Origin: RUG13409 sp045546135
GTDB lineage: Bacteria; Bacillota; Clostridia; Peptostreptococcales; Anaerovoracaceae
Direction: 5' to 3'
DNA length: 64,000 bases
Assembly (NCBI GenBank): GCA_045546135.1
Contig: JAZQCD010000030.1
Coordinates: 23,187-87,186 of the forward strand
Shown here piece by piece: positions 26,331 to 34,778 of this stretch. The first letter of the stretch is position 1, and each line of letters begins with the position of its first letter. Under the pieces are notes generated by a model that saw only the letters and a program-made list of their open reading frames with translations, did no database searches and was not told the DNA's origin. The translations under genes were made by a program, and so were the position numbers.

Positions 26331-26374
26331 CTGCTATTGATAAGATAAGCCAGCTCATAGAAAGGAGCGAAACC

Positions 26375-26836
26375 ATGGCAATAGACGTAATAGACGAGAA
26401 GCTTCTGAGCGTACTTCAGGAAAACGCAAGGATTTCCATCTCAGAGCTGTCAAAGAGGATCAATCTTTCTTTGTCTGCAGTGTCCGAGAGGCTCAAGAAA
26501 CTTGAAGCCAGCGGCGTCATCAGACAGTATACTGCTATACTCGACCCCATCGAGATGGAGAAGAATGTCCTTGGCATAGTGATGGTCTCAGTGGCAGGGG
26601 ACCCAAGACTGTCCGATTTTATCAAGTTCGTTAATACCAGCGATTCTGTCATGTCCTGCAGCAGGTGCACCGGCGCATATGATTATATAGTCAAGATCTG
26701 CGCCAAGAACCAAAGCGAGCTCCAGGACGTACTTGATTCCATCAAAAGGATCAGAGGAGTGAACAGTCTTTATTCTTCAGTCCTTCTTGATGATCTAAAG
26801 ATAAGCTACAGCGTTCCGCCTCTTGCAACAAAATAA
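26375..26836 (+). CDS. Lrp/AsnC-family transcriptional regulator
   Basis: 153 residues from the ATG at 26375, with AAAGGAG upstream; the longer frame from 26318 would run through a terminator. The N-terminal helix-turn-helix (ISISELSKRINLSLSAVSERLKKLEASGVIRQY) and the C-terminal RAM/AsnC ligand domain (GAYDYIVKICAKN) are typical. It probably senses an amino acid and regulates its own or neighbouring metabolic genes. Targets are unknown; it stands alone between terminators. Confidence 0.92.
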   Translation: MAIDVIDEKLLSVLQENARISISELSKRINLSLSAVSERLKKLEASGVIRQYTAILDPIEMEKNVLGIVMVSVAGDPRLSDFIKFVNTSDSVMSCSRCTGAYDYIVKICAKNQSELQDVLDSIKRIRGVNSLYSSVLLDDLKISYSVPPLATK

Positions 26837-26868
26837 AAAAGATCCAAAACTTTTACATTTTGGATCTC
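26834..26868. terminator. Terminator shared by the Lrp gene and tRNA-Arg
   Basis: Perfect 9-bp stem GATCCAAAA/TTTTGGATC. Six A's precede it, so on the minus strand it is followed by a T-run and ends the tRNA transcript; on the plus strand it ends the regulator gene. Confidence 0.85.
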
Positions 26869-26876
26869 TTGGTTGA

Positions 26877-26951
26877 TGGTACCCCCAGGTGGAATCGAAC
26901 CGCCAACAAAGGTTTAGGAAACCTCCGTTATATCCGTTTAACTATGGAGGC
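26877..26951 (-). tRNA. tRNA-Arg (anticodon CCU)
   Basis: Read on the minus strand it has a complete cloverleaf: acceptor GCCTCCA/TGGGGGT with two G-U pairs, D arm GTTA...ATAAC, anticodon stem GAGGT/ACCTT with loop TTCCTAA (anticodon CCT), T arm with loop TTCGATT and one C-A mismatch in its stem, and an encoded ACCA end. It decodes AGG, a codon used often in this window. Confidence 0.93.
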
Positions 26952-27054
26952 GTGCTCCTTATTATGCATCAAAAGTGGGGTTTAAGTCAACATAAAGATT
27001 GAATGAAAAATTCTTCTGTGTTAATATAAAAGTTGCGTTTTGCAGGAGAAACAC

Positions 27055-27534
27055 ATGGACGAAAGATTCATGAGGGAAGCTATAAGTGAAGCTGTCCTTG
27101 CAGGAGACGCCGGGGAGATACCCATCGGCGCCGTTATTGTAAAGGACGGAGTCATCATAGGAAGGGGAAGGAACCGCGTCGAAGAGACAAAGGACCCCAC
27201 CCAGCATGCCGAGATCATAGCTATCAAAGAAGCTTGCTGCTTTCTTGATGCAAAGAGACTTTCAGGCTGCGATATGTATGTGACCCTTGAACCTTGTTCC
27301 ATGTGCGCCGGCGCCATAGTGCTCTCGCGTCTTGATAATCTGTATATAGGGACGCTCGATCCAAAGAGCGGAGCCTGCGTATCACTTGCAAACATAACTG
27401 CGGATAAGAGACTCAATCACAGAGTCTATCAGGAGATAGGTCTTCTCCAGGATGAATGCAGTTTGCTTTTAAAAGACTTCTTTAAAGAACTGCGAAAAAG
27501 ACCGAAGAAAAACCCAGGAGGCCAATTGAAATGA
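27055..27534 (+). CDS. tadA: tRNA adenosine(34) deaminase
   Basis: 159 residues from the ATG at 27055, which follows CAGGAG. Zinc ligands and the proton-shuttling Glu are in QHAEIIAIKEA and PCSMCAGAI. This is the TadA pattern rather than that of a nucleoside or guanine deaminase. It converts A34 of tRNA-Arg(ACG) to inosine. Its neighbour, tRNA-Arg(CCU), is not its substrate. The next gene overlaps the stop by four bases. Confidence 0.93.
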   Translation: MDERFMREAISEAVLAGDAGEIPIGAVIVKDGVIIGRGRNRVEETKDPTQHAEIIAIKEACCFLDAKRLSGCDMYVTLEPCSMCAGAIVLSRLDNLYIGTLDPKSGACVSLANITADKRLNHRVYQEIGLLQDECSLLLKDFFKELRKRPKKNPGGQLK

Positions 27535-28382
27535 AAAGAAAAGCTGCTCTAACAGCTGTAATACTCGTTCTTACAATGATCTTTGCGCAGTGCGCTTTTG
27601 CCGCAGGCGGACTTGAGATAACAGGTACCGTTCCAAGCAATGGTGAAAAGGGCAAACAGCTTGCAAACATGGCTGTAAAGATCATTTTTAATGAAGATGT
27701 AAGCTCTGCTGCAAATGATAAGTTCAATGCAGGATGCATCACCATAACTGACCCTGAAGGCGCAAAACAGGAATTTGAGATAGCTCATCATCCAAAGTAT
27801 CCAAACGAGATCTGGTGCATACTTAAAGGCGATCTTGTCACTAATACCGAATATACAGTAAATGTCACAGCCGGTATCAAAGCTACATCAGGAAATACTC
27901 TTGCATCTCCTTATTCCTTCACATTCATGACAAGGAATACAAAGATAGACAGCACCATCTCCATCATCATGACCATAGGCATGATGGCCATCATGATGTT
28001 TGCTACCACAAGAGCGCAAAACAAGCAGCAGGAAGAAAAGACCGTAAAGGGCAAAGGCGCATCCGCTCCGGAAAAGCTTGCTCAGGCAGACCCCTACAGA
28101 TATGCTAAGGAAAAGGGCATCAGCGTACAGGAAGCAAAAGAGCAGATCGCAAAGGAAAAGGAAAAGCTCGAAAGAAAGAATGCTGCCGGAGCAAAGGCAA
28201 GAGCAAAGCATGACGCTCAGGAAGCTGAAAGAGAAGCTGAGATACAAAGAAGGCTTCAGGAGATCCACGATGCAAGCGTCTACAAAGTAAAGACAGTAGG
28301 ATCCCTTGCAAAGCACGGCGGAACTATCCCCAAGGCAGTTCTTAAAAAACAGGCTGCAAGAAGAAAAGCAAGAAAGAGATAA
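27531..28382 (+). CDS. Exported Ig-like (Big_5) domain protein with membrane anchor and charged tail
   Basis: 283 residues. A signal peptide (1-25, ending AFA) precedes a Big_5-like fold (ITGTVPSNGEKGKQLANMAV, IIFNEDVSS, ITDPEG, YTVNVTAGI) of about 110 residues. A transmembrane segment at about 143-160 (STISIIMTIGMMAIMMFATT) is followed by a cytoplasmic Lys/Arg/Glu-rich helical tail that could be a coiled coil. Function is unknown; such domains sit in surface proteins. Its start overlaps tadA (ATGA). A strong terminator follows. Confidence 0.85.
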   Translation: MKRKAALTAVILVLTMIFAQCAFAAGGLEITGTVPSNGEKGKQLANMAVKIIFNEDVSSAANDKFNAGCITITDPEGAKQEFEIAHHPKYPNEIWCILKGDLVTNTEYTVNVTAGIKATSGNTLASPYSFTFMTRNTKIDSTISIIMTIGMMAIMMFATTRAQNKQQEEKTVKGKGASAPEKLAQADPYRYAKEKGISVQEAKEQIAKEKEKLERKNAAGAKARAKHDAQEAEREAEIQRRLQEIHDASVYKVKTVGSLAKHGGTIPKAVLKKQAARRKARKR

Positions 28383-28393
28383 GGATTTTCCAT

Positions 28394-28427
28394 ATCGCCT
28401 GCCCTGTTTCGGACAGGCGATTTTTTT
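28394..28427 (+). terminator. Terminator after the Big_5 gene
   Basis: Stem ATCGCCTG/CAGGCGAT followed by seven T's. Confidence 0.92.
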
Positions 28428-28443
28428 GTGCTTCTCTTGCCTT

Positions 28444-28508
28444 TTGACTACTTGGATGATATTATACATAAGTTATATTGGGTGTTTGTGCTCTTGATCA
28501 TGATCAAG
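28444..28508 (+). promoter_or_regulatory. Promoter and 16-bp palindrome in the glnS leader
   Basis: TTGACT at 28444-28449 and a TATTAT/TATACA region near 28461-28467 form a promoter. About 20 nt downstream of the likely start is a perfect 16-bp palindrome CTTGATCATGATCAAG (28493-28508), flanked by GTGC and CAC. It may be an operator. No T-box sequence is seen. Confidence 0.45.
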
Positions 28509-28576
28509 CACTTTCACAGTAATATCACAAACATACTTCATACTTAAAAAGTATCCAAAAAACAAAAGGAACATAT

Positions 28577-30211
28577 ATGGAAAGCAATTTTATACACGAC
28601 ATAATCGAAAAGGATATTGCGGAAGGAAAATATTCACATCACATCATCACCAGGTTTCCTCCCGAGCCCAACGGATATCTACATATAGGGCATGTAAAAT
28701 CCTTGTGTCTTAATTTTGGAACAGCAGAAAAGTACGGCGGCACCTGCAACCTTCGTTATGACGATACCAATCCTTCAAAGGAAGACGAAGAATTCGTAGG
28801 TTCCATAGAAAACGACATAAAGTGGCTTGGGTTCAAATGGGACAAGCTCAATTATGCATCGAACTATTTTGACAGGATGTATGAGTGCGCAAAAGTGCTC
28901 ATCAAAAAAGGACTTGCATATGCCTGCTCAATGAGCGCAGAAGAGATCCATGATACAAGAGGAACTCTCACCGAGCCTGGCAAAAATGCCCCCGACAGGG
29001 ACCGTTCTCCTGAAGAATCTCTTCAGATCTTTGAGGATATGAGAGCAGGAAAATATGAGGACGGAGCCATGTGCATAAGGGCAAAGATAGACATGGCAAG
29101 CCCCAACATCAATATGAGAGACCCTGTCATCTACAGAGTCATGCATGTGACTCATCACAATACAGGAGATAAGTGGTGCATATATCCAATGTACGACTTC
29201 GCTCACCCAATAGAGGACGGCATAGAGGGCATCACTCATTCCCTTTGCACACTGGAGTTTGAAGATCACAGACCCTTCTACAACTGGGTGCTTGAAAACC
29301 TTGATTGGCCGGAACCTCCTCAGCAGATAGAATTTGCAAAGCTGAACCTTTCAAATACTATCATGAGCAAGAGAAACATCATAAAACTTGTAAAGGCAGG
29401 CCTTGTCGAAGGTTTCGACGACCCAAGGCTTTGCACCATAGCAGGAATGAGGAGAAGGGGTTATACTCCTGAAGCTCTAAAAGCATTTTGCGACGCAATA
29501 GGCGTTTCAAAAGCAAACAGCGAGATAGGTATGGATCAGCTTGAGTTCTTCGTAAGGGACGACCTTAAGGACAGAGTCGAAAGCAGATTCGTCATCATGG
29601 ACCCTATAAAGCTGACCATTACCAATTATCCTGAAGGACAGCTTGAAAAACTTCCTCTTGAAAACAGCCAGACCGTAGAGGGAATGGGCACAAGAGAGAT
29701 AAGCTTTGGAAAGCATCTTTATGTGGACAGAGACGACTTCATGGAAGTTCCTGAAAAGAAGTATTTCAGGCTTTATCCCGGAAATGAAGTAAGGCTCAAA
29801 GGAGCGTACTTCATCACCTGCAACGAGGTCGTAAAGGACGAAAATGGCAATGTGACAGAACTCCTTTGCACCTATGATCCTGACACAAAGTCAGGAACTC
29901 CGGGAGCCGATTCAAGGAAGGTCAAGGGTACTATCCACTGGGTATGCGCAGATGACTGTGTAGACATCCCTGTTCGCCAGTACGGACTTCTTGCTCTTCC
30001 AAATGAAGAGACCGGAAAGAACGAATTCAATCCTGAATCAAAAAAGGAACTCGTAGCAAAGGCTGAAAGCTCCTTAAAGTATGCAAAGGCAGGAGAGAGG
30101 TTCCAATTCTTCAGAGTCGGTTACTATATTGCAGATACGGTGCTCAGCAAAGAGAACGCACCCGTATTCAACCAGATCGTAGGACTTAAGAGCTCCTACA
30201 AGAAAGGCTGA
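28577..30211 (+). CDS. glnS: Glutaminyl-tRNA synthetase
   Basis: 544 residues of a class I synthetase. The HIGH motif is in PPEPNGYLHIGH (about 28-39) and the KMSKS equivalent is IMSKR near 264. LRYDDTNPSKEDEEF and the two C-terminal anticodon-binding beta-barrels distinguish GlnRS from GluRS. It charges tRNA-Gln directly, so this organism may not depend on the Glu-tRNA(Gln) amidotransferase route, or may keep both. GlnRS is patchy in Clostridia and usually of transferred origin. AAGGAAC is a modest ribosome binding site. Confidence 0.95.
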   Translation: MESNFIHDIIEKDIAEGKYSHHIITRFPPEPNGYLHIGHVKSLCLNFGTAEKYGGTCNLRYDDTNPSKEDEEFVGSIENDIKWLGFKWDKLNYASNYFDRMYECAKVLIKKGLAYACSMSAEEIHDTRGTLTEPGKNAPDRDRSPEESLQIFEDMRAGKYEDGAMCIRAKIDMASPNINMRDPVIYRVMHVTHHNTGDKWCIYPMYDFAHPIEDGIEGITHSLCTLEFEDHRPFYNWVLENLDWPEPPQQIEFAKLNLSNTIMSKRNIIKLVKAGLVEGFDDPRLCTIAGMRRRGYTPEALKAFCDAIGVSKANSEIGMDQLEFFVRDDLKDRVESRFVIMDPIKLTITNYPEGQLEKLPLENSQTVEGMGTREISFGKHLYVDRDDFMEVPEKKYFRLYPGNEVRLKGAYFITCNEVVKDENGNVTELLCTYDPDTKSGTPGADSRKVKGTIHWVCADDCVDIPVRQYGLLALPNEETGKNEFNPESKKELVAKAESSLKYAKAGERFQFFRVGYYIADTVLSKENAPVFNQIVGLKSSYKKG

Positions 30212-30216
30212 TCTAA

Positions 30217-31518
30217 ATGAAAAGATTTTTATCCTTGTTACTGGCATTGGTTATGCTCCTTGGGTTTGCTGCATGCGACGTTTCAATTGACGACGCAGAG
30301 GAAGGCCATATGTCCGAGACTTTCGATCTTGACGAAGCTCTCGAATATATATCTTCCATAGAACCCGAGACCATCAGCGTCAGGGATACCGGACTTCTTG
30401 CTCCGGCAAAAAATTCAGAAAACGGACTGTACGGCTTCATAAACATAAACGGAGAATGGAAAGTAGAGCCAAGATACATGGCTACGGTCCCTTATGAAGA
30501 GGGAGTAGGTCTCATCCTCAATATGTACTCAGGATATGAGTATATAAACGGGGAAGGAAAGATCGTATACAACAATTTTTCCGGAAGCCAGATAGGAGAG
30601 AGCGATCACTTCTCAGAAGGACTCGTTGCTGTTTCCGTTTCAAATCATACGCTTCAGAAATACTTTTATGCTGATGCAAACTTTAAGCCTGTCATAACTG
30701 CAAGCCGCGTGCCTGTAGTGCCCGGCAGATGGTATGGTAATACATGGGCTCTTGGCTTGGCAACGCCTTTTAAAAATGGACTTGCTGTCGTCATGCGCCA
30801 AAGAAATGTAGATACAAATGACGGTCTTGGACCTGAATCTGCTTATGTCATAAACTCCTGGGGCGATGTTGTCGCAACCCTTCCTGCAGGCTGGGATGCA
30901 GATCCTTCAGGCGTAGATGAAAACGGAAATGTCATAGTAATGAACATGGGCCGCATGTTCGGTCTTTGCAAAAGCGACGGGACCATACTTTTCGAGTGCA
31001 AGTACAGATTCTTAAAGCATTGCGAAGGACCCTTGTATCTTGCATGCAACGACAAAGGATTCTGGGGATATGTAGATGAGAACGGAAATACAGTCATTCC
31101 ATTCCAGTATCAGAAGGCTCTGCCATTCTCAGAAGGACTTGCCGCAGTATATGACGGTAAGTTCTGGGGCTTTATCGATGAGACCGGCGCTCTTGCCATC
31201 GAATCGGTATTTGACGATGTAGCTGCATTAAAGCCGTCCAATATAGATGTGAGCGGCAACAAGGGAGCTTTCTGTGAAGAAAGAGCAGCTGTAAAGAAGA
31301 ACGGTTACTGGATCATCATAGATAAGTCTGAATATCCATACATATGCCTTACGGAAGAAAAATGCGAAGGCATCGAAGGGTGTCCTTTCATCGGCATAAG
31401 GAACGGTTATGTGATCTACAAGCAAAATGTAGACGGTAATATCCTTTGCGGCGTAATGACGGTGTCCGGCAAAAAGGTCATCGAACCGTCCTTTGCCCAT
31501 ATCGACATATTCAATTGA
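30217..31518 (+). CDS. WG-repeat lipoprotein
   Basis: 433 residues with a lipoprotein signal (hydrophobic core ending GFAAC, Cys20). The mature part contains several WG beta-repeats, each with a Gly-Phe/Trp/Tyr-Gly-Phe/Tyr core such as GLYGFININGEWKVEP, GFWGYVDENGNTVIP and KFWGFIDETGALAIE. They are thought to form binding surfaces outside the cell; a specific role is not known. It starts five bases after glnS, so it is probably cotranscribed, perhaps by chance. A terminator follows. Confidence 0.88.
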   Translation: MKRFLSLLLALVMLLGFAACDVSIDDAEEGHMSETFDLDEALEYISSIEPETISVRDTGLLAPAKNSENGLYGFININGEWKVEPRYMATVPYEEGVGLILNMYSGYEYINGEGKIVYNNFSGSQIGESDHFSEGLVAVSVSNHTLQKYFYADANFKPVITASRVPVVPGRWYGNTWALGLATPFKNGLAVVMRQRNVDTNDGLGPESAYVINSWGDVVATLPAGWDADPSGVDENGNVIVMNMGRMFGLCKSDGTILFECKYRFLKHCEGPLYLACNDKGFWGYVDENGNTVIPFQYQKALPFSEGLAAVYDGKFWGFIDETGALAIESVFDDVAALKPSNIDVSGNKGAFCEERAAVKKNGYWIIIDKSEYPYICLTEEKCEGIEGCPFIGIRNGYVIYKQNVDGNILCGVMTVSGKKVIEPSFAHIDIFN

Positions 31519-31525
31519 TAAAGAT

Positions 31526-31549
31526 AGGCCGGAATTTCCGGCCTTTTTT
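31526..31549 (+). terminator. Terminator after the WG-repeat gene
   Basis: Stem AGGCCGG/CCGGCCT with AATTT loop and TTTTTTG. It ends ten bases before the truA start. Confidence 0.9.
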
Positions 31550-31558
31550 GATACTCCT

Positions 31559-32314
31559 ATGAAGAACATATTTTTAAAAATCGCATATGACGGAACGAAC
31601 TTCTCAGGATGGCAAAGGCAGCCTGAAAAAAGGACTGTTTGCGGGGAGCTCGAAAAGGTCCTAAAAGCTGTCACAGGAGAGGATATAAAGCTTGACGGCA
31701 CCTCAAGGACTGACTCCGGTGTCCATGCATACGGACAGTGTGCATCCTTTAAAGCGGATATAAAGATACCTGCAGAAAACCTGGCAAGAGCAATGAACAA
31801 TGCTCTTGCAAAGGACAGGCTCGAGGGTATAGGAGAGATAAGGATCCTTGAAGCTTTGGAGATGCCTGAGGATTTTCATGCAAGATTTTCTTCAAAGGGC
31901 AAAAGGTACATATACAGGATAAGCTGCGGAAAAGATCCTGACGTATTTAAAAGGAACTACTGCTATCAGATAAAAAGAGAACTTGATGTTTCAAAAATGA
32001 AAGAAGCTGCAGCATACATAATAGGAGAACATGATTTTGCATGCTTTCAGTCTGCAGGAAGTCCAAAGGAAACGACCGTAAGGACGGTATATGACATCGT
32101 CATAGATGAAAGGAACGGCGATGTGGCCATAAAGGTGTCCGGAAACGGTTTCCTCTACAATATGATAAGGATCATCACGGGCACTTTGGTTGAGGTTGGC
32201 CTTGGCAAGAGGACTCCTGAGTCTGTTAAGGATGCTATAGATTCTTTAGACAGGCAAAAGGCAGGTCATGTGGCTCCTCCTCAGGGCCTTTATCTTGATG
32301 AAGTATTCTTTTGA
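31559..32314 (+). CDS. truA: tRNA pseudouridine(38-40) synthase
   Basis: 251 residues from the ATG at 31559. The N-terminus YDGTNFSGWQRQP, the catalytic Asp in TSRTDSGVHAYGQ, and the C-terminal FLYNMIRIITGTLVEVG identify TruA, which makes pseudouridine at positions 38-40 of tRNAs. There is no evident ribosome binding site at this start; the frame extends back to 31493, but that would overlap the WG gene and cross a terminator. Readthrough of that terminator, or a short leader, must supply the transcript. Confidence 0.92.
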   Translation: MKNIFLKIAYDGTNFSGWQRQPEKRTVCGELEKVLKAVTGEDIKLDGTSRTDSGVHAYGQCASFKADIKIPAENLARAMNNALAKDRLEGIGEIRILEALEMPEDFHARFSSKGKRYIYRISCGKDPDVFKRNYCYQIKRELDVSKMKEAAAYIIGEHDFACFQSAGSPKETTVRTVYDIVIDERNGDVAIKVSGNGFLYNMIRIITGTLVEVGLGKRTPESVKDAIDSLDRQKAGHVAPPQGLYLDEVFF

Positions 32315-32360
32315 ATTTCACGAATAGTGCGCTTTTTTAGCTGAAATCTTTTTCACATAT

Positions 32361-32403
32361 AGACAGATATATTGTATCTGTCTTAATACTTTTTTGATAT
32401 AAT
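32361..32403 (+). promoter_or_regulatory. Promoter of comEB-atp operon with inverted-repeat operator
   Basis: A perfect 9-bp inverted repeat AGACAGATA/TATCTGTCT (32361-32369 and 32375-32383) covers the expected -35 position of a TATAAT at 32398-32403. A repressor bound here would block the promoter. The repressor is unknown. Confidence 0.6.
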
Positions 32404-32462
32404 GGCAGGGATGTGAATGAGGAGACTTACTTCTCTTTGCCCTGTGTTTTTGGAGGTGCTAA

Positions 32463-32918
32463 ATGAACAGACCTGACTGGGATGAGTATTTCATGGGATT
32501 TGCAGAACTTGCAAGGACCCGTTCCACATGCATAAGAAGAGGCGTAGGAGCGGTCATAGTCAAGGATCACCGCATCATGGCTACCGGCTATAACGGAACG
32601 CCTCAAGGCATCACCCACTGTGAAGAGGCAGGGTGCCTAAGACAGCAGCTCGGAGTCCCTTCGGGGCAAAGAGCAGAACTTTGCAGAGGCCTTCATGCCG
32701 AGCAGAATGCTATCATCCAGGCTGCAACTCTGGGACAGAACATAGGAGGCAGCGTTCTTTACTGCACTACACAGCCTTGCTCCATATGTTCAAAGATGAT
32801 CATAAATGCAGGCATCAAAAGAGTAGTTACAAAAGAGCCTTATCCCGATGAACTTGGAGAAGCCATGCTCAGGGAAGCGGGCGTCAAGATCGACATCCTG
32901 AAGGACAAAGAAGAGTAA
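32463..32918 (+). CDS. comEB: dCMP deaminase (ComE operon protein 2-like)
   Basis: 151 residues. Zinc and proton-shuttle motifs are HAEQNAI and QPCSICSKMI, and the substrate region NGTPQGITHCEEAGC matches deoxycytidylate deaminases. It makes dUMP for dTTP synthesis. TTTTTGGAGG precedes the start. It is the first gene of the ATP synthase transcript and is one base from atpZ, a linkage seen in other Clostridia. Confidence 0.92.
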   Translation: MNRPDWDEYFMGFAELARTRSTCIRRGVGAVIVKDHRIMATGYNGTPQGITHCEEAGCLRQQLGVPSGQRAELCRGLHAEQNAIIQAATLGQNIGGSVLYCTTQPCSICSKMIINAGIKRVVTKEPYPDELGEAMLREAGVKIDILKDKEE

Positions 32919-32919
32919 G

Positions 32920-33192
32920 ATGGACAGAAAGTGGCTCAGAGAAGCCCTTAATTACATATCGGTCTACGGGCAGATAGGCTTTTCAATAGTCGTTCCGCCC
33001 ATTCTTTTATGTCTTCTTGGCTTTTGGCTCAGGAAGAAATTCGAACTTGGGTCATGGGTCATCATAGTCGCTTTAGTGCTGGGCCTTTTGTCGGCTTTTA
33101 CAAGCGTTTACCGTATGTGCATGGGTTTCTTGGCGAAAAGCACAAAAGAGGATAAAAAAAATAGAAATATTTCATATCGAAAGCATAGATAG
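32920..33192 (+). CDS. atpZ: AtpZ-like membrane protein of the ATPase operon
   Basis: 90 residues with two hydrophobic helices (IGFSIVVPPILLCLLGFWL and SWVIIVALVLGLLSAFTSVYRM) separated by a short basic loop. This is the AtpZ/gene 1 pattern at the start of atp operons, related to assembly of the c-ring and perhaps Mg uptake. It is one base downstream of comEB. Confidence 0.8.
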   Translation: MDRKWLREALNYISVYGQIGFSIVVPPILLCLLGFWLRKKFELGSWVIIVALVLGLLSAFTSVYRMCMGFLAKSTKEDKKNRNISYRKHR

Positions 33193-33240
33193 GTCTTTGC
33201 TATAATTACCATCGAATCATAATAATACCCTTTATATAGA

Positions 33241-33639
33241 ATGAAGATAGATAAGGCAGCTTTAAAAGAGATCAAACACATAGGCCTTGGTATCCTTGTG
33301 ATGGATACTTTGGTCATTGCTGTATATATAGGTCTTAAGATATTAGACCTAAGGACATCGGTATTCCTTCTCGGAGGATCCCTCGTGATGTTCCTTAACT
33401 TTGTTTGGCTTTGCTACTCCGTTCAAAAGACTCTTGAAGCAGGAGAAAATGCCAAGGGTGTCATGACAAGGTCCTATGTTGAGAGGAGCATCCTCCTCGT
33501 AGTATGGGCAGCTGCCGTATTCCTTTTGAACAAGGGCAATTACAAAGTCATGATAGCAGGCGTGATCCCATACATCATGCCCAATCTTACTATAAAGTTT
33601 ATAAACCTTTTGAAATATCTTAAAAAAGGAAAGGAATAG
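33241..33639 (+). CDS. atpI: ATP synthase subunit I-like membrane protein
   Basis: 132 residues with about four hydrophobic helices (LGILVMDTLVIAVYIGL, VFLLGGSLVMFLNFVWLCYSV, SILLVVWAAAVFLL, VIPYIMPNLTIKF). The size, composition and position before atpB match AtpI, an assembly factor for the c-ring. The start codon has no strong ribosome binding site, and a TATAAT near 33199 could be an internal promoter. Confidence 0.75.
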   Translation: MKIDKAALKEIKHIGLGILVMDTLVIAVYIGLKILDLRTSVFLLGGSLVMFLNFVWLCYSVQKTLEAGENAKGVMTRSYVERSILLVVWAAAVFLLNKGNYKVMIAGVIPYIMPNLTIKFINLLKYLKKGKE

Positions 33640-33644
33640 CATCG

Positions 33645-34397
33645 ATGAATGTAGACATTCATGGCGCAAGGATACTGTTCACGATCCATATCTCTGACAG
33701 CATCAACATCAACATCAACACGACCATAGCCATCACCTGGGGCCTCATGGTAATCCTTACGGCGCTTGCTGCATGGGCTACTCACGATCTCAAGGTGAGG
33801 AACATCTCAAAAAAGCAGGCCGTAGTAGAGTGGCTCTACAACTTCATAGACGGCCTCGTGACTCAGAACATGGGTCCGAAGTGGAAAAAGATGGTCCCCT
33901 TCGTAGGTACCATACTCATAGGTTCCATAACCATGAGCCTTACATCCCTGCTTGGATTCTTCCCGCCTACAGGAGAGATCATGAGCATACTGGCATGGTC
34001 ATTGACTGTATTTGTCATCATCACAAGGACGAAGATAAAGTCTCAGGGCCTCGGACCATACCTTAAGGGATTCCTCGATCCTGTTTTCATCATGGCTCCC
34101 ATCAATGTCATGAGCGAATGCTTCACACCTTTCTCCATGGCCTTCCGTCATTTCGGGAACATACTGTCAGGCGTGGTCATCACATCCCTTGTTTATGCGG
34201 CTCTTGGAGGTCTTAACTCCTTCATCTTCGGTCTTATACCGGGCCAGGTAGGAGAAGTCCTTGGAGTCATACCCGTATTCGAGCTTGGTATCCCTGCTGT
34301 ATTGTCACTGTACTTTGACTGGTTCTCAGCGGCCATCCAGGCATATATCTTCTGCATGCTGACCATGATATTCATCTCTCAGGCAGATGCAGACTAA
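33645..34397 (+). CDS. atpB: F-type ATP synthase subunit a
   Basis: 250 residues, membrane-embedded. The essential Arg lies in FRHFGNILSG on helix 5, and PINVMSECFTPFSMAFRH is typical of bacterial a subunits. It forms the ion half-channels that face the c-ring. The C-terminus is rich in small residues and aromatics. Direct operon partner of atpE. Confidence 0.94.
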   Translation: MNVDIHGARILFTIHISDSINININTTIAITWGLMVILTALAAWATHDLKVRNISKKQAVVEWLYNFIDGLVTQNMGPKWKKMVPFVGTILIGSITMSLTSLLGFFPPTGEIMSILAWSLTVFVIITRTKIKSQGLGPYLKGFLDPVFIMAPINVMSECFTPFSMAFRHFGNILSGVVITSLVYAALGGLNSFIFGLIPGQVGEVLGVIPVFELGIPAVLSLYFDWFSAAIQAYIFCMLTMIFISQADAD

Positions 34398-34464
34398 AGC
34401 AAGTTCAATCAACCTAAATGGTTTTGAAAAGAAGTTATACGATATTAAATTTTAGGAGGAAAAA

Positions 34465-34731
34465 ATGGAATTAGCAAAAGGACTCATCCTTATGGGATGC
34501 GCAATCGGTGCAGGCATAGCTCTTTTCCCAGGCGTAGGCCCCGGAATCGGTGAAGGTTATGCAGCAGGTAAGGCTCTCGAAGCCCTTGCACGTCAGCCGG
34601 AGATCAAGAGTGATATCACATCCACAATGATCCTTGGTATCGCACTTTCCGAGACGACAGGTATTTACGGTTTCGTAACCGGCCTTCTTCTCATCTTCGT
34701 TGCACCCGGACTCTTCATCAATCTTCTTTAG
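34465..34731 (+). CDS. atpE: F-type ATP synthase subunit c with two-carboxylate, sodium-like site
   Basis: 88 residues forming a hairpin of two helices around the polar loop ARQPE. The ion-carrying Glu63 sits in ALSETTGIYG; Thr64, Thr65 and Tyr68 occupy the positions of the Ser/Thr and Tyr that help bind sodium in Ilyobacter-type c subunits. In helix 1, GPGIGEGYAAG has Glu30 where sodium enzymes usually have Gln. A Glu here together with the helix 2 Glu is the two-carboxylate motif described for Fusobacterium. I infer sodium coupling, but not with certainty. TAGGAGG precedes the start. Confidence 0.94.
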   Translation: MELAKGLILMGCAIGAGIALFPGVGPGIGEGYAAGKALEALARQPEIKSDITSTMILGIALSETTGIYGFVTGLLLIFVAPGLFINLL

Positions 34732-34778
34732 TAAATTTATAGCTGGTCACATAAGGACACAGCAGAAAAGGAGACGAA

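Noticed and set aside
26318..26374. Longer N-terminus of the Lrp regulator
   Set aside because: It would run through a strong terminator; the ATG at 26375 has a good ribosome binding site.
28493..28508. Palindrome as a terminator
   Set aside because: No T-run follows; it is more probably an operator or chance.
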